Notes under the pieces: model-generated
Databases searched by the model: none
The model's input: the letters and a program-made list of their open reading frames with translations, nothing else
What the model was told of the DNA's origin: nothing
Position numbers and translations under genes: made by a program
Shown here: positions 45,184-53,015 of the stretch, piece by piece
Layout: every line of letters starts with the position of its first letter
Position numbering within the stretch: position 1 is the first letter of the stretch
Source of the DNA: Syntrophaceae bacterium UBA2251
Lineage (GTDB): Bacteria; Desulfobacterota; Syntrophia; Syntrophales; UBA2251
Direction: 5' to 3'
NCBI GenBank assembly: GCA_002347815.1
Contig: DDXV01000040.1
Location: 1 to 58,361 of the forward strand
Length of the DNA: 58,361 bases

Positions 45184-45662
45184 CTTTGCTCCTCCTCTGC
45201 CTTCAGCCCGTGAGGCCGGTCGTGATATTGACGGCCCCTTCGGGTTCGATGAACCTCCCCCCAATTATGGCACATCGGTATACCATTTTTCCCGCCCTGT
45301 CAAATGTTTCAGGGGCGGTTGCCGGTCCGCGGGCGTTCGACATTTTTTTCAATGCCGCCGATCGGTTTATCGAAATGACGCTTCCCGCGCCCGTTTTCGG
45401 GTGGCCGGTCCCCCTTGCGCCGCCGCCGCGCTCCGGATTCCCCCGGCGCCGGACGCTTTTTCCCGTGACGGATCTGATCCGGGGAATTGCATTCAATATC
45501 AATATGTTACAGCATTGTCCGGTGTGCGGGACAGGCCCGGCGCGAGGCCCCTTGCCGGGTCCTTTCCGGAAAAATTCATCCCGCCACGGCCACTGGCACG
45601 ATTTTTCCAAGGAATCAAGCCAGCTTCCCGCGCCCGTTATCGAACAGGAGGAGGGTTCCATC
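45184..45662. other. Regulatory/untranslated region of 479 bp
   Basis: No gene was accepted: a reading frame of about 150 codons on the minus strand has arginine/glycine-rich shadow composition. The plus strand holds a sigma-54-like element (45594-45609). Further upstream lies a TGTCC...GGACA inverted repeat near 45515-45535 that could bind an activator. Confidence 0.5.
45594..45609 (+). promoter_or_regulatory. Sigma-54-like promoter with degenerate -12
   Basis: TGGCACG matches the -24 element exactly; the -12 part reads TTCCA instead of TTGCA at the right distance. A start near 45620 would give a leader of about 40 bases to the AtpZ-like gene. Because the invariant GC of the -12 element is CC here, activity is uncertain. 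Confidence 0.45.
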
Positions 45663-45974
45663 ATGAAAGGACAGCCAAAAGTGATCCGATATCGGGGAAG
45701 GTCCCTCGGAGACCTTCTGCTCGTGGGCGCCTGGCTCCTGTCGCTCGTCGTCGCCGCGGGCCTTTTCCTGTATGCCGGCCATTGGCTGGACGCCTGGCTG
45801 GGGACGTCGCCCTACTTCATGTTCGGCCTATGCCTTCTGGCCATCATCACGACGGCGGGGAGCTTCTACGAAGATCGTTCGGTCCGCCGCCGCAACGCCC
45901 CGTTCCGCACCTTCAGGATCACGGACCGGTTCGTGTTTCTCATCGGCCCGCCCCGGAAACGCCATTCCCGATAA
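45663..45974 (+). CDS. AtpZ/AtpI-family small membrane protein
   Basis: 103 residues with two membrane helices (about 14-36 and 48-65). The family core GHWLDAWLGTSPYFMFGLCLLAI is followed by a basic C-terminal tail of about 30 residues that is longer than usual. AtpZ/AtpI proteins assist assembly of, or magnesium supply to, ATP synthases, yet no ATP synthase gene is near. GGAGGAGG before ATG 45663 is strong. It is clearly paralogous to the protein at 48727-48972. An orphan membrane factor is the cautious description. Confidence 0.82.
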   Translation: MKGQPKVIRYRGRSLGDLLLVGAWLLSLVVAAGLFLYAGHWLDAWLGTSPYFMFGLCLLAIITTAGSFYEDRSVRRRNAPFRTFRITDRFVFLIGPPRKRHSR

Positions 45975-46182
45975 GCGCGCGGGAACCCATCCTCCCGAAC
46001 AATCCCACCTGTCCCGCCCCGGGGATTTGGAGCTCCCCTCCAAACCCCTGAAGGCCGGCGCCTGTTCGTGGGCCGGAAGCGCCCGTCCGCGACAAAACGG
46101 GTGCCGATCGCGATGTATTCGTGTATGATGGTGCTTTGAGTCGGTCGCATGCATCGACGCTCCACGGGCAAGGGGGGCTGTC

Positions 46183-47106
46183 ATGAAAAAGATCTTCGTT
46201 GCGCTCGTTGTCGTTCTGGTTGCCGTCGTTGGCGGATATTACGCGTTTCCGGAAAAGGTCGCCGATTCTTTCGTCCGGTACGGGCGAAGCCAGGCCGGGC
46301 TGGTCAAGAAGGACATCCTCGTCGATGACCACCGCATCGTCTACCTGGAAGGGGGCCGGGGACCGACGGTTCTTCTCCTGCATGGCTATTCCGCCGACAA
46401 GGACCACTGGACGCGCTTTGCCGCCGGCCTGACGAAACACTATCATGTCGTCATCCCCGATATCCCCGGCTACGGGGAGAGCTCCAAACGGATGAATGCA
46501 AAATATGACCTCTCCAGCCAGGTCGGCCGGCTGCATCAATTTGCCCGCGTCCTCGGCCTGGCGCCCCTCCACATTGCGGGAAATTCCATGGGGGGATTGT
46601 TTGCCGGCGCCTATGCCGCTCGCTATCCCGGGGAAGTGATCAGTCTGGGATTGTTCAATGCCGCGGGCGTGAAGTCCCCGCAGAAGAGCGAGGTCATGAA
46701 ACGGGCGGAGCAGGGGGAGAACCCCCTGCTGTTGAAAGATGAAGCGGATCTGCCCCGGGTCATGGGCCTGGCCTTTGCAAACCCGCCCCCCCTGCCTTAC
46801 CCGTTCAAGAAGCGGTTCGTCGAAAAAGCCCTGGCCGACCGGCGCTTCCATGAAAAAGCCCTCGAGGATTTCAAGGGCGATCTTTTCTCCCTGGAGAAAG
46901 ACCTGCCGAAGATCGAGGCGCCGACGTTGATTCTCTGGGGCAGGAACGATCGCATCATCGACGTCTCCAGCGTGCCCGTCTTCGAGCGGGGATTGGCCCG
47001 TCACCAGACCGTGATCATCGAGCATTGCGGCCATCTGCCGATGATCGAAAAGGCCGGGGAAACGGCCGACGCCTATCTCGCGTTCATCGGGAGCGTCCGG
47101 CGCTGA
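46183..47106 (+). CDS. Membrane-anchored alpha/beta hydrolase
   Basis: 307 residues. A single N-terminal hydrophobic segment (about 4-22) anchors or exports it. The hydrolase fold shows LLLHGYSADKDHW (oxyanion region), nucleophile Ser in AGNSMGGLFAG, Asp in WGRNDRIID and His in CGHLPMIE, a complete triad. AAGGGGGGCTG gives a good start at 46183. Substrate unknown; lipase- or esterase-like. It lies between the AtpZ-like gene and lexA, but a promoter at 47126 shows that lexA is independent. Confidence 0.88.
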   Translation: MKKIFVALVVVLVAVVGGYYAFPEKVADSFVRYGRSQAGLVKKDILVDDHRIVYLEGGRGPTVLLLHGYSADKDHWTRFAAGLTKHYHVVIPDIPGYGESSKRMNAKYDLSSQVGRLHQFARVLGLAPLHIAGNSMGGLFAGAYAARYPGEVISLGLFNAAGVKSPQKSEVMKRAEQGENPLLLKDEADLPRVMGLAFANPPPLPYPFKKRFVEKALADRRFHEKALEDFKGDLFSLEKDLPKIEAPTLILWGRNDRIIDVSSVPVFERGLARHQTVIIEHCGHLPMIEKAGETADAYLAFIGSVRR

Positions 47107-47125
47107 GCCGCCCGCCATTTTTTTC

Positions 47126-47154
47126 TTGACAACAGAACGATGGTTCTATATACG
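47126..47154 (+). promoter_or_regulatory. lexA promoter with overlapping LexA operator
   Basis: TTGACA (47126-47131) and TATACG (47149-47154) are 17 bp apart. Between them AGAAC-GATG-GTTCT (47134-47147) is a palindrome of the GAAC-N4-GTTC type bound by Bacillus-like LexA. A repressor there would block RNA polymerase. Start of transcription falls at about 47160, next to ATG 47161. Confidence 0.75.
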
Positions 47155-47160
47155 GGACCC

Positions 47161-47748
47161 ATGAAGGAAAAACGCACCCTCCAGTCGGTCCAGAAACTCC
47201 TCCTCGCCTTCTTCCGGCAGAACCGGCGCATGCCTTCTTTTTCCGAGATGGTCGATCTGCTGGGCGTCCGGTCCAAAAGCGTCGTGAATTTCTGGATCGA
47301 AAAGCTCATCGAGGCCCGGATTCTGGAGAAGGACGGCAAGGGGCATCTGAGTTTCACGAAGCAGGCGTTTGCCATCCCCCGGGTCGGCAGCATTCAGGCC
47401 GGTTTTCCGTCTCCCGAGGAGGAGGTCCTCTCGGATGCGATTTCCATGGACGAATATCTGATCGCCCGGCCGGACGCCTCCTTCCTGTTGCAGGTCAGCG
47501 GCGATTCCATGACCGGGGCGGGCATCATGGCGGGGGATCTGGTCATCATCGAAAAGGGACGCGCTCCCAAGACCGGCGACATCGTCGTCGCCGAAGTCGA
47601 CGGGGAGTGGACGATGAAGTATTTTCAGAAGCAGGGGAAGCAGATTGTCCTGGTGGCGGCCAATCCCAGATATCCCGACATCCGGCCCCGGTCGGAACTG
47701 CGGCTGGGAGGCGTTGTCACCGCCGTGGTCCGGAAATACCACGGATAA
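47161..47748 (+). CDS. lexA: LexA repressor / S24-family autoprotease
   Basis: 195 residues. The N-terminal winged helix (about 1-65) recognises DNA (MPSFSEMVDLLGVRSKSVVNF); the linker holds the Ala-Gly cleavage site in IQAGFPSP (about residues 81-88), the catalytic Ser is in GDSMTGAGI and the catalytic Lys in EWTMKYF. All parts of SOS self-cleavage are present. No ribosome site precedes ATG 47161, and the predicted transcription start is close to it, so the message may be nearly leaderless. The gene is preceded by its own operator and appears to head an operon with the two genes downstream. Confidence 0.9.
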   Translation: MKEKRTLQSVQKLLLAFFRQNRRMPSFSEMVDLLGVRSKSVVNFWIEKLIEARILEKDGKGHLSFTKQAFAIPRVGSIQAGFPSPEEEVLSDAISMDEYLIARPDASFLLQVSGDSMTGAGIMAGDLVIIEKGRAPKTGDIVVAEVDGEWTMKYFQKQGKQIVLVAANPRYPDIRPRSELRLGGVVTAVVRKYHG

Positions 47749-47806
47749 CGCCCCGTCAAGGCCCCGGTCGGATCTTGCCGGTTGAAATATCAGGAGGACA
47801 GAGACC

Positions 47807-48040
47807 ATGCGCACCACAGCGGCAACGTTACCCAGATACATCGGTCAGCCCGGGGCCACGGCCCTCCAGGCGCTTCCCGGGCGAAGCCGTTTCGAGCACT
47901 GCCGCCGTCTGATGGCATCCACGGACTGGGATGAACGCTTCCTTCAGCAGGAGGCGTGGATCAACCGGATCTGCGTCGCCGTCGTCACGATGGCCGGCCT
48001 TTACTTCACCCCGGTCCTCATCGGGTCCCTTCTGAAGTAG
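47807..48040 (+). CDS. Small protein with C-terminal membrane helix, lexA operon
   Basis: 77 residues with no recognised domain; one hydrophobic segment (INRICVAVVTMAGLYFTPVL, about 52-71) ends the protein. AGGAGG before ATG 47807 is strong. It starts 58 bp after lexA and 72 bp before the selenoprotein gene with no terminator between, so it is probably in the same message. Its role is unknown; small membrane proteins induced by LexA often act on cell division, but there is no sequence support for this here. Confidence 0.65.
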   Translation: MRTTAATLPRYIGQPGATALQALPGRSRFEHCRRLMASTDWDERFLQQEAWINRICVAVVTMAGLYFTPVLIGSLLK

Positions 48041-48112
48041 GGGCGGCGACGCTTTGCGAACGGGCCGATACCGGCCTGGATCGGTTTCCCCAGGAAAGGA
48101 GGCGGTGTCCCC

Positions 48113-48616
48113 ATGATGTGCCATTCCGCATTATTGTCGATCGTTGCGTTGTCGGCCCTCGCCACGGGCATGGCCGCACCGGAATTCGAGGCGGTTTCCC
48201 AGGACGGGCGCAACATCCGCCTTGCGACGTTGCGGCAACAGGGCCCCGTAATGCTGATTTTCCTGCGTGGGTTCGGCTGACCCTACGCCCGCAAACATCT
48301 GGGCCAGATGAAACAGGATTTCAAGGAGTTCACGTCAAGAAACGCCACCCTGGTCGTTGTCGCGCCGCACGACGCGGAGCAGGTGGCGGCGTACTGGAAA
48401 AAAGAGGCGCTGCCCATGATCGGCGTTCCCGACGCGGAGGGAAGACTCGCCGACCTTTACGGCCAGGAATGGAAGCTGTTGAAACTCGGGCGGATGCCCG
48501 CCCTGTTTATGGTGGACCGGGGAGGCGCCCTGGTCTTCGCCCGGTACGGCAAAAGCATGACGGACATCCCGTCGAACGGCGAGATGTTGAAGCTCCTGGA
48601 CGGTTTGAGGGAGTAA
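48113..48616 (+). CDS. Selenocysteine-containing redoxin (AhpC/TSA-like)
   Basis: 167 residues, with an in-frame TGA at 48278-48280 read as selenocysteine (residue 56). The N-terminus is a signal or anchor-like hydrophobic stretch; mature APEFEAVSQDG begins a thioredoxin-fold redoxin. Around the TGA the text is FLRGFG-U-PYARKHL, at the exact place of the peroxidatic cysteine (family FLRGxWCPYCR). The second CxxC cysteine is alanine. Family residues continue without break after the TGA (TLVVVAPHDAEQVAAYWKKE, then ALFMVDRGGALVFARYGKS). A hairpin with the right spacing follows (48296-48310). AAGGAGG precedes ATG 48113. Likely a periplasmic or membrane-associated peroxiredoxin-like thiol oxidoreductase. 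Confidence 0.78.
48296..48310 (+). promoter_or_regulatory. Bacterial SECIS hairpin
   Basis: Six perfect base pairs (CATCTG with CAGATG) close a GGC loop. The loop starts 21 bases after the TGA, inside the usual 16-37 window; there is a G in the first two loop positions and a stem of more than four pairs, meeting the known bacterial SECIS rules bound by SelB. Confidence 0.68.
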
Positions 48617-48645
48617 CGGGGAGACCGGGAAACGCGGCCGTAAAG

Positions 48646-48681
48646 AACCCCCCTTCACGGAGATCCGTGAAGGGGGGTTTT
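48646..48681. terminator. Strong bidirectional terminator
   Basis: A 15-bp stem (48646-48660 with 48665-48679), loop AGAT, and flanking T/A runs on both sides. It ends the plus-strand lexA-selenoprotein unit and the minus-strand AtpZ-like unit, which converge here. Confidence 0.9.
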
Positions 48682-48726
48682 AACAGATCATGAAAAGGTC
48701 GGTTCTATCCGCTGTCCGCGGAGGCC

Positions 48727-48972
48727 TCAGAGGCATTTCCGTCTCAGCCAGGCCTCTTGGTAGAGGCGGCCGATGGTGGTCACGATGGCCAGGAAGAACA
48801 GCCCGAACATGAAGTTGGGCGCCGTTCCCAGCCACTGATCCAGCAAATGTCCGACATAGAGGAACAGGAGGGAGGTGATGACGATCACGAAGCTCCATGC
48901 GGAAAGCATCAGGACCGGACCGAAGTGCTGCATCTGCCGGAGTTGATCTCTCTGTGTCGTTTGGGTCGTCAT
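48727..48972 (-). CDS. AtpZ/AtpI-family small membrane protein
   Basis: 81 residues with two membrane helices. VGHLLDQWLGTAPNFMFGLFFLA is the conserved core shared with the protein at 45663-45974, whose order of residues it follows closely. GGAGGAAAG gives the start at 48972. It is 63 bp after the 91-residue membrane protein gene in the same direction and shares its sigma-54 promoter. There is no ATP synthase near; a role as an accessory membrane factor is the most that can be said. Confidence 0.82.
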   Translation of the reverse strand: MTTQTTQRDQLRQMQHFGPVLMLSAWSFVIVITSLLFLYVGHLLDQWLGTAPNFMFGLFFLAIVTTIGRLYQEAWLRRKCL

Positions 48973-49035
48973 GGCTCTTTCCTCCTTCCTCGGTGTGGCG
49001 GGGGAGGGATCGAATCCCGCCCCCGGCGTTTGTTT

Positions 49036-49311
49036 TCAGCTGACGAGAGTCTTCACCATTTCGATGACGGGGTTGGTGAAGAGGGCCATCAGGACGGTGT
49101 AGAGGGCGAATGCGCCGACCGCCTCGTTGAGGTACATTTTTTCGTATTTGTGTTTGAGGGAGACGATGACGAGCCCGCCGACGATCAGGCATCCGAGCTG
49201 GAAGTAGGGGAAGCTGTTACCGCCCGCCACCGCGAATTCCGCGAAGCTGAAGGTTGCCGTCAGGAGCACCGCCGCCGCTGCCACCACCATCGTTCCGAGC
49301 GTCTTTTTCAT
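49036..49311 (-). CDS. 91-residue signal-bearing membrane protein, copy A
   Basis: A signal peptide (1-24, ending SFA) is followed by two hydrophobic helices (about 34-52 and 68-85) joined by a charged loop SLKHKYEKMYLNEA. It is a helical hairpin of a size like an ATP synthase c subunit, but no acidic residue occurs in the second helix and the polar loop lacks the RNP/RQP motif, so it is not one. Copy B (57445-57720) differs by a single residue. A strong ribosome site (AAAGGAGGG) precedes ATG 49311. The duplication includes the promoter. Function unknown. Confidence 0.75.
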   Translation of the reverse strand: MKKTLGTMVVAAAAVLLTATFSFAEFAVAGGNSFPYFQLGCLIVGGLVIVSLKHKYEKMYLNEAVGAFALYTVLMALFTNPVIEMVKTLVS

Positions 49312-49358
49312 GATCCGTACCCTCCTTTCGGGTTTTTTGTTGGTTTGTCTTACGATAA

Positions 49359-49374
49359 TGCGGGAAGCGTGCCA
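49359..49374 (-). promoter_or_regulatory. Sigma-54 promoter of copy A
   Basis: On the minus strand TGGCACG is followed by CTTC and CCGCA, with GG and GC 10 bases apart as required for -24/-12. The start would be near 49347, leaving a leader of about 36 bases. Upstream conserved islands may be activator sites. Confidence 0.7.
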
Positions 49375-49863
49375 GGTGCGGGGTGCGGGTGTTCGTCTAT
49401 TTTTGAATGCATTTAATTCCGGTCGGTTACGGATTTTCGGGGTGGCGCGAATCTGTGGCGGGCGGGGGGCCGAAGGGCCGGATTTTGAATGAGTCGTTAA
49501 AATTTCTTTAACGGGACGATCAGTCTTTCTTTAAACGGCATCCCCTCCGGGAAGGGTCGGCGGTCCCGCAGGGTCCGGCCGGCCGGGAGATGAGCCCGCC
49601 TCAGGGTGGTCTCGCATCGCCGGACTCCTTGCCCATGCGGGCCGCGCGGAGACGCGGGAGGCCTGCCGGATGAATTCGACGACAAGATCTGGAAATGCCT
49701 TGTCATCGTGTTCATTTCTCTTTATATTCATCCGCGAGATCCGACGGGACGTTGCGAGGGCAAACGGGGATCGTCATCAAGCGACGGTGGTCCGATCCTC
49801 CCCCGCTTGCCCCATCGGCGGCACGACGCGCATCGAACACCGCGGTTATCAACGACGTCACCC
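49375..49863. other. Upstream region of copy A, no gene
   Basis: About 490 bp. The part to 49520 holds the conserved upstream islands of the duplicated promoter. Beyond it only arginine-rich shadow frames are seen. The transporter start at 49864 has no clear ribosome site. Confidence 0.5.
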
Positions 49864-51057
49864 ATGACCCTTGAACGGCGCACTCTCCCCCAGCTCCTGA
49901 TTTTTTCCTGCGGACTCTTCGCGGTTCAGACCTTCTGGGGGTTCAATATGGCCACGTTCCCGCTGTATTTGAATGCCATCACGGGCTCGAAATCCCTGAC
50001 CGGGATCATCCTCTCCGTCGGCGGGATCTTCGGGGCGGTTTTCCCCATCTTCATCGGCGGCCTTTCCGATCGGATCCACACGCGCTGGGGCAGGAGAAAG
50101 CCCTTCATCCTCGCCGGTTGGGCGGCGGTGCTGGTGTCGCTCCTGCTGATGGCCTGGACGCGGGACATCCGCGTTGTGCTCCCGTTGTCCCTGGTTCTCT
50201 ATGCCGGGTTCTTCACCGTGATGGGGCCGTATTTCGCGCTTCTCCCCGACCTCACGCCGCCGGAACAACGCGGCACCGCCTCCGGGCTCATGTTTCTGAT
50301 GGGCGGGCTCGGGGTTCTGTCGTTCATGTTTCTCGGGGCCAGAAGCTGGGATGTGTCGCCCCGCCTGCCGTTTCTCTGGGCGGTGGGCGGGATCGCGGTG
50401 TCGGTGGCCGTGCTGATGGCGGGGACCCGTGAATTGCCGCCGCGGGCGCCCTTGATCCGCTCCGGCGGAGTCCTGCGCGACACCCTGCGTCACCGCCCCG
50501 TGCTGATCTTCCTCGCGGCGATGGCCTGCTGGTGGACCGGCCTCTGGATGGTGTTCATGTTTTTTGTCATTGCCGTCCGGGAGATGCTCGCCGTCAATAC
50601 GGAACGTGCGGTGACGATCATGGTTTTCATGATTGCCGTGTTTTGCGTCAGCGCGATCCCCGCGGGCGTGCTGGGCGACCGGTTCGGCCAACGGCGCGTG
50701 ACCGCGATCGGGCTCGTTCTGCTGATCGTCGGTCTGGCCGCGACCGGCCTGGCCGAGTCGCTCGCGGCGGTCTGGGTCATGCTCTTCTTCGGGGGGATCG
50801 GCTACGCGGCTGTGCTCACCGTCGCGTACACCTATTATCTCCGGCTGATTCCGCCGGAGCGGAGCGCGGGCTACATGGGGCTCTACATGGCCTGCCAGAA
50901 CGGCGCGCTCCTCACCGGCCCCGCCATCGGCGGTCTGGTCATCGACCTCCTGGGGCCGCGCTTCCTCTTTTTCGGCGCGGCCGCCTTTGTCGCCGCCGGC
51001 CTGGCGCTTTTGCTGTTACGCCAACCGAGCGGAAAGGGCCAAATGCATGGGGCGTAA
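49864..51057 (+). CDS. MFS transporter (SLC45/sugar-type)
   Basis: 397 residues with about twelve membrane helices. GGLSDRIHTRWGRRKPFILAG (about 58-78) is the DRxxxRWGRRxP motif of the sucrose/SLC45-type and GPH-like transporters; TPPEQRGTASGL and GDRFGQRRVT follow at the second half. ATG 49864 begins the first helix, and in-frame codons further up lack hydrophobic character. Probable proton-linked sugar or polyol import. Convergent with the PAP2 gene. Confidence 0.87.
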   Translation: MTLERRTLPQLLIFSCGLFAVQTFWGFNMATFPLYLNAITGSKSLTGIILSVGGIFGAVFPIFIGGLSDRIHTRWGRRKPFILAGWAAVLVSLLLMAWTRDIRVVLPLSLVLYAGFFTVMGPYFALLPDLTPPEQRGTASGLMFLMGGLGVLSFMFLGARSWDVSPRLPFLWAVGGIAVSVAVLMAGTRELPPRAPLIRSGGVLRDTLRHRPVLIFLAAMACWWTGLWMVFMFFVIAVREMLAVNTERAVTIMVFMIAVFCVSAIPAGVLGDRFGQRRVTAIGLVLLIVGLAATGLAESLAAVWVMLFFGGIGYAAVLTVAYTYYLRLIPPERSAGYMGLYMACQNGALLTGPAIGGLVIDLLGPRFLFFGAAAFVAAGLALLLLRQPSGKGQMHGA

Positions 51058-51064
51058 CCCTCTT

Positions 51065-51090
51065 GCCGATACCGCCCCGCCCGTATCGGC
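51065..51090. terminator. Convergent terminator hairpin
   Basis: Eight perfect base pairs (GCCGATAC with GTATCGGC), 10-base loop, TTCAT after it. It separates the plus-strand transporter from the minus-strand PAP2 gene. Confidence 0.5.
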
Positions 51091-51183
51091 TTCATAAATC
51101 CGCCGCCGCGCCGGCGTGGGGAAATTGCCCAGGGGCACTCGGGGAAACGCCCCTTCCAGTTCGGGATCGTGTCTTAACAGGGG

Positions 51184-52164
51184 TCAGGCGACTGGTTTGG
51201 CCAACTTCAGTTTAACGAACATCCATGGCGCTCCCGCAGAGATCCAGGCCCCGACCAGGGCATAGCGGATATAGCGCAACAGATAAGGGAGCGCCGCCTC
51301 CGAATATGGGGCGATCCATCCGAAAAGCGCCTTCAGACCGAGGTAGAACACAAGAACGCCGGCCAGTCCCAGGAGATAGCGCAAGATGCGCTGCCAAAGC
51401 GCTCCGCCGGTATCGAAACCGCCCCGGCGATTCAGCCAGGCCATGCCGGCCAGCAGTCCGAACAGCGTTCCGGCGACGGTGAGGGCGGCGCTCAGCGAGA
51501 CGGCGTCCCGGGCATGTTCCGCCCAGGCCGGCAGCGGTTGCCAGCCCGTGATTTTCAGACAGAGGAAGGGGACGAGGGAAAACAGAAAAAGCCCCAGCGA
51601 GGCAAGGAAGGACGCCAGGAGCTGCTGTGCCCCGCTCAAGGATTTCAACCTTGCCGCGACCGGTTGCCAGGTCCGGAGGACCAGCCACAGCAACCCAGCG
51701 CCGATCAGCCAGCCGACCATCACATCGTGCAGAAAATGAACCCCCAGATAGAGGCGCGAAATGCCGATCAACAGGATGACGAGGAGGGCAATCACCCATC
51801 CCCACCCCCTGTTGACGATGGCGGCCAGCATTCCCCAGACGCCAAACGCCATCTGGGCGTGTCCGGAAGGCAGGCCGAAGGAGGTCTCGTGGGCGTAAGC
51901 CATCACCTCCGGACTGTACCAGTACGGGCGGGGACCGTGGAAGGTCAGTTTGAGCGCATCGTTGACCCCGGCGTTCAAAAGGAGAATGACGCCGACGCGC
52001 AGGCCGATGCCGGCCTCGACGCACCAGTAGAGGGCCGGCATGAGCAACAGGAAGAAACTTTCCGTCCCCAGGAAGGAAAAGACCTCCATGGGCGTCCTGA
52101 GCCCGGCGCCCAGATTCTGGAAAAAGAGGTTCCACGGGATTCCCATGTTCCAGACGGTTTCCAT
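51184..52164 (-). CDS. PAP2-family membrane phosphatase
   Basis: 326 residues. The three PAP2 motifs are intact: KLTFHGPRPYW (about 69-79, K-x6-RP form), PSGHAQM (about 99-105) and SRLYLGVHFLHDV (about 134-146), with catalytic His in the last two. About eight membrane helices, of which the C-terminal four extend beyond the catalytic core. It dephosphorylates lipid phosphates such as undecaprenyl or phosphatidic acid diphosphates. Start 52164 with GGAGGG upstream. Confidence 0.9.
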   Translation of the reverse strand: METVWNMGIPWNLFFQNLGAGLRTPMEVFSFLGTESFFLLLMPALYWCVEAGIGLRVGVILLLNAGVNDALKLTFHGPRPYWYSPEVMAYAHETSFGLPSGHAQMAFGVWGMLAAIVNRGWGWVIALLVILLIGISRLYLGVHFLHDVMVGWLIGAGLLWLVLRTWQPVAARLKSLSGAQQLLASFLASLGLFLFSLVPFLCLKITGWQPLPAWAEHARDAVSLSAALTVAGTLFGLLAGMAWLNRRGGFDTGGALWQRILRYLLGLAGVLVFYLGLKALFGWIAPYSEAALPYLLRYIRYALVGAWISAGAPWMFVKLKLAKPVA

Positions 52165-52323
52165 AAAAGCCCTCCTGGGTTGAGTCGATCGGATCCTTCC
52201 CTCCGCGCGAACGCCGTTCCACGGGCCCCCATGACGCTGTCTTGCGGCGACGGTGCGTGCGCCTTCGCCACGGCGCTATCCGCCCGCCGGGGGCGATAAA
52301 CGCCGGCTGCCGGGATTCCGGTT

Positions 52324-52902
52324 TCAGTCGCAGGACTTCTCCAGCGACGCCGCCAGTTTTTTCAGTTCGTCACGGGTCAGGTCCAGAGAAACCTTGCCGC
52401 CGCCGGGGTGGGCGAGGACGATGGCGGCGCCGGTTTCGGTCTTCTCGACCTGCCAGCGCGTGTCCGGCGGGAGTTTCACCGTCTCCGCCAGCCAGTCCGC
52501 GGCCTCGAATTCCGCGATCTGAATGAGAACGCCGAAGGCGTCGCGGGGGTGAATGAAGATCTCCTTCCAGACGCCTCCCGGGTATTCGTGATAGCCGAAG
52601 AAGGGAATGTCGTGCGCCTCGAGATGGGCCATGGCCTTGCCGATATCAGACGTCTGAAGCGTCATGTGATGGACGCCTCCCTCCCGGTCCTTCAGAAATC
52701 CCTCCAGGAAACTGCCCGCTCCCGTGGGGGAGATGATCTCGAGCCGCGACAGATCGCCCAGCGAAAAGATCTGCCAGTAAAACTTTGCCCCGGGATCGTC
52801 CGCCCCGACGCCGGCAACGGCCCCCAGGATGTCACGGAAAAAGCGCTCCGCCTTTTGCTGGTCCTTGACCGCGATGGAAACGTGATCGATACGTAAAATC
52901 AT
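52324..52902 (-). CDS. VOC-family protein, methylmalonyl-CoA epimerase-like
   Basis: 192 residues. ILRIDHVSIAVKDQQKAERFF starts the vicinal-oxygen-chelate fold. His in DHVSIAV, the middle Glu in LEIISP and the C-terminal residues of VHHMTLQ and VWKEIFIHP are in place for metal binding, as in epimerases. The C-terminal 45 residues are an extra domain with KLPPDTRWQVEKT. AGGAGGGGAAGGG before ATG 52902 is strong. It may epimerise a 2-methylacyl-CoA, or be a glyoxalase-like lyase. Confidence 0.82.
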   Translation of the reverse strand: MILRIDHVSIAVKDQQKAERFFRDILGAVAGVGADDPGAKFYWQIFSLGDLSRLEIISPTGAGSFLEGFLKDREGGVHHMTLQTSDIGKAMAHLEAHDIPFFGYHEYPGGVWKEIFIHPRDAFGVLIQIAEFEAADWLAETVKLPPDTRWQVEKTETGAAIVLAHPGGGKVSLDLTRDELKKLAASLEKSCD

Positions 52903-53015
52903 CCCTTCCCCTCCTTTTCCGGGGTCATCGTATCCGCGGGCCATCCGAAAAAACCGGATCGAAACGGCGCGCAAAAGTTTCAGGATGGGTCAAAAGAACG
53001 TTGGCACGCGATCCT

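Larger units (their letters stand above)
49036..49520 (-). repeat. Duplicated 0.48-kb segment, copy A
   Basis: Coding region, sigma-54 box and upstream conserved blocks match 57445-57925. The coding part is nearly identical. The upstream part has conserved islands (GAATGCAT, GTTAC-GATTTTC, GGGCCGAAGGGCCGGATTTTGAATGAGTCG) separated by diverged stretches, which marks them as functional sites. Confidence 0.85.

Noticed and set aside
45203..45664. Open frame of about 150 codons on the minus strand in the intergenic region before the AtpZ-like gene
   Set aside because: Composition is random-like, no motif, and the plus strand has a promoter-like element there.
49036..49311. 91-residue protein as an ATP synthase c subunit
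   Set aside because: Hairpin and size fit, but the second helix has no carboxylate and the polar loop has no R-N/Q-P; the signal peptide could be tolerated, the missing carboxylate not.
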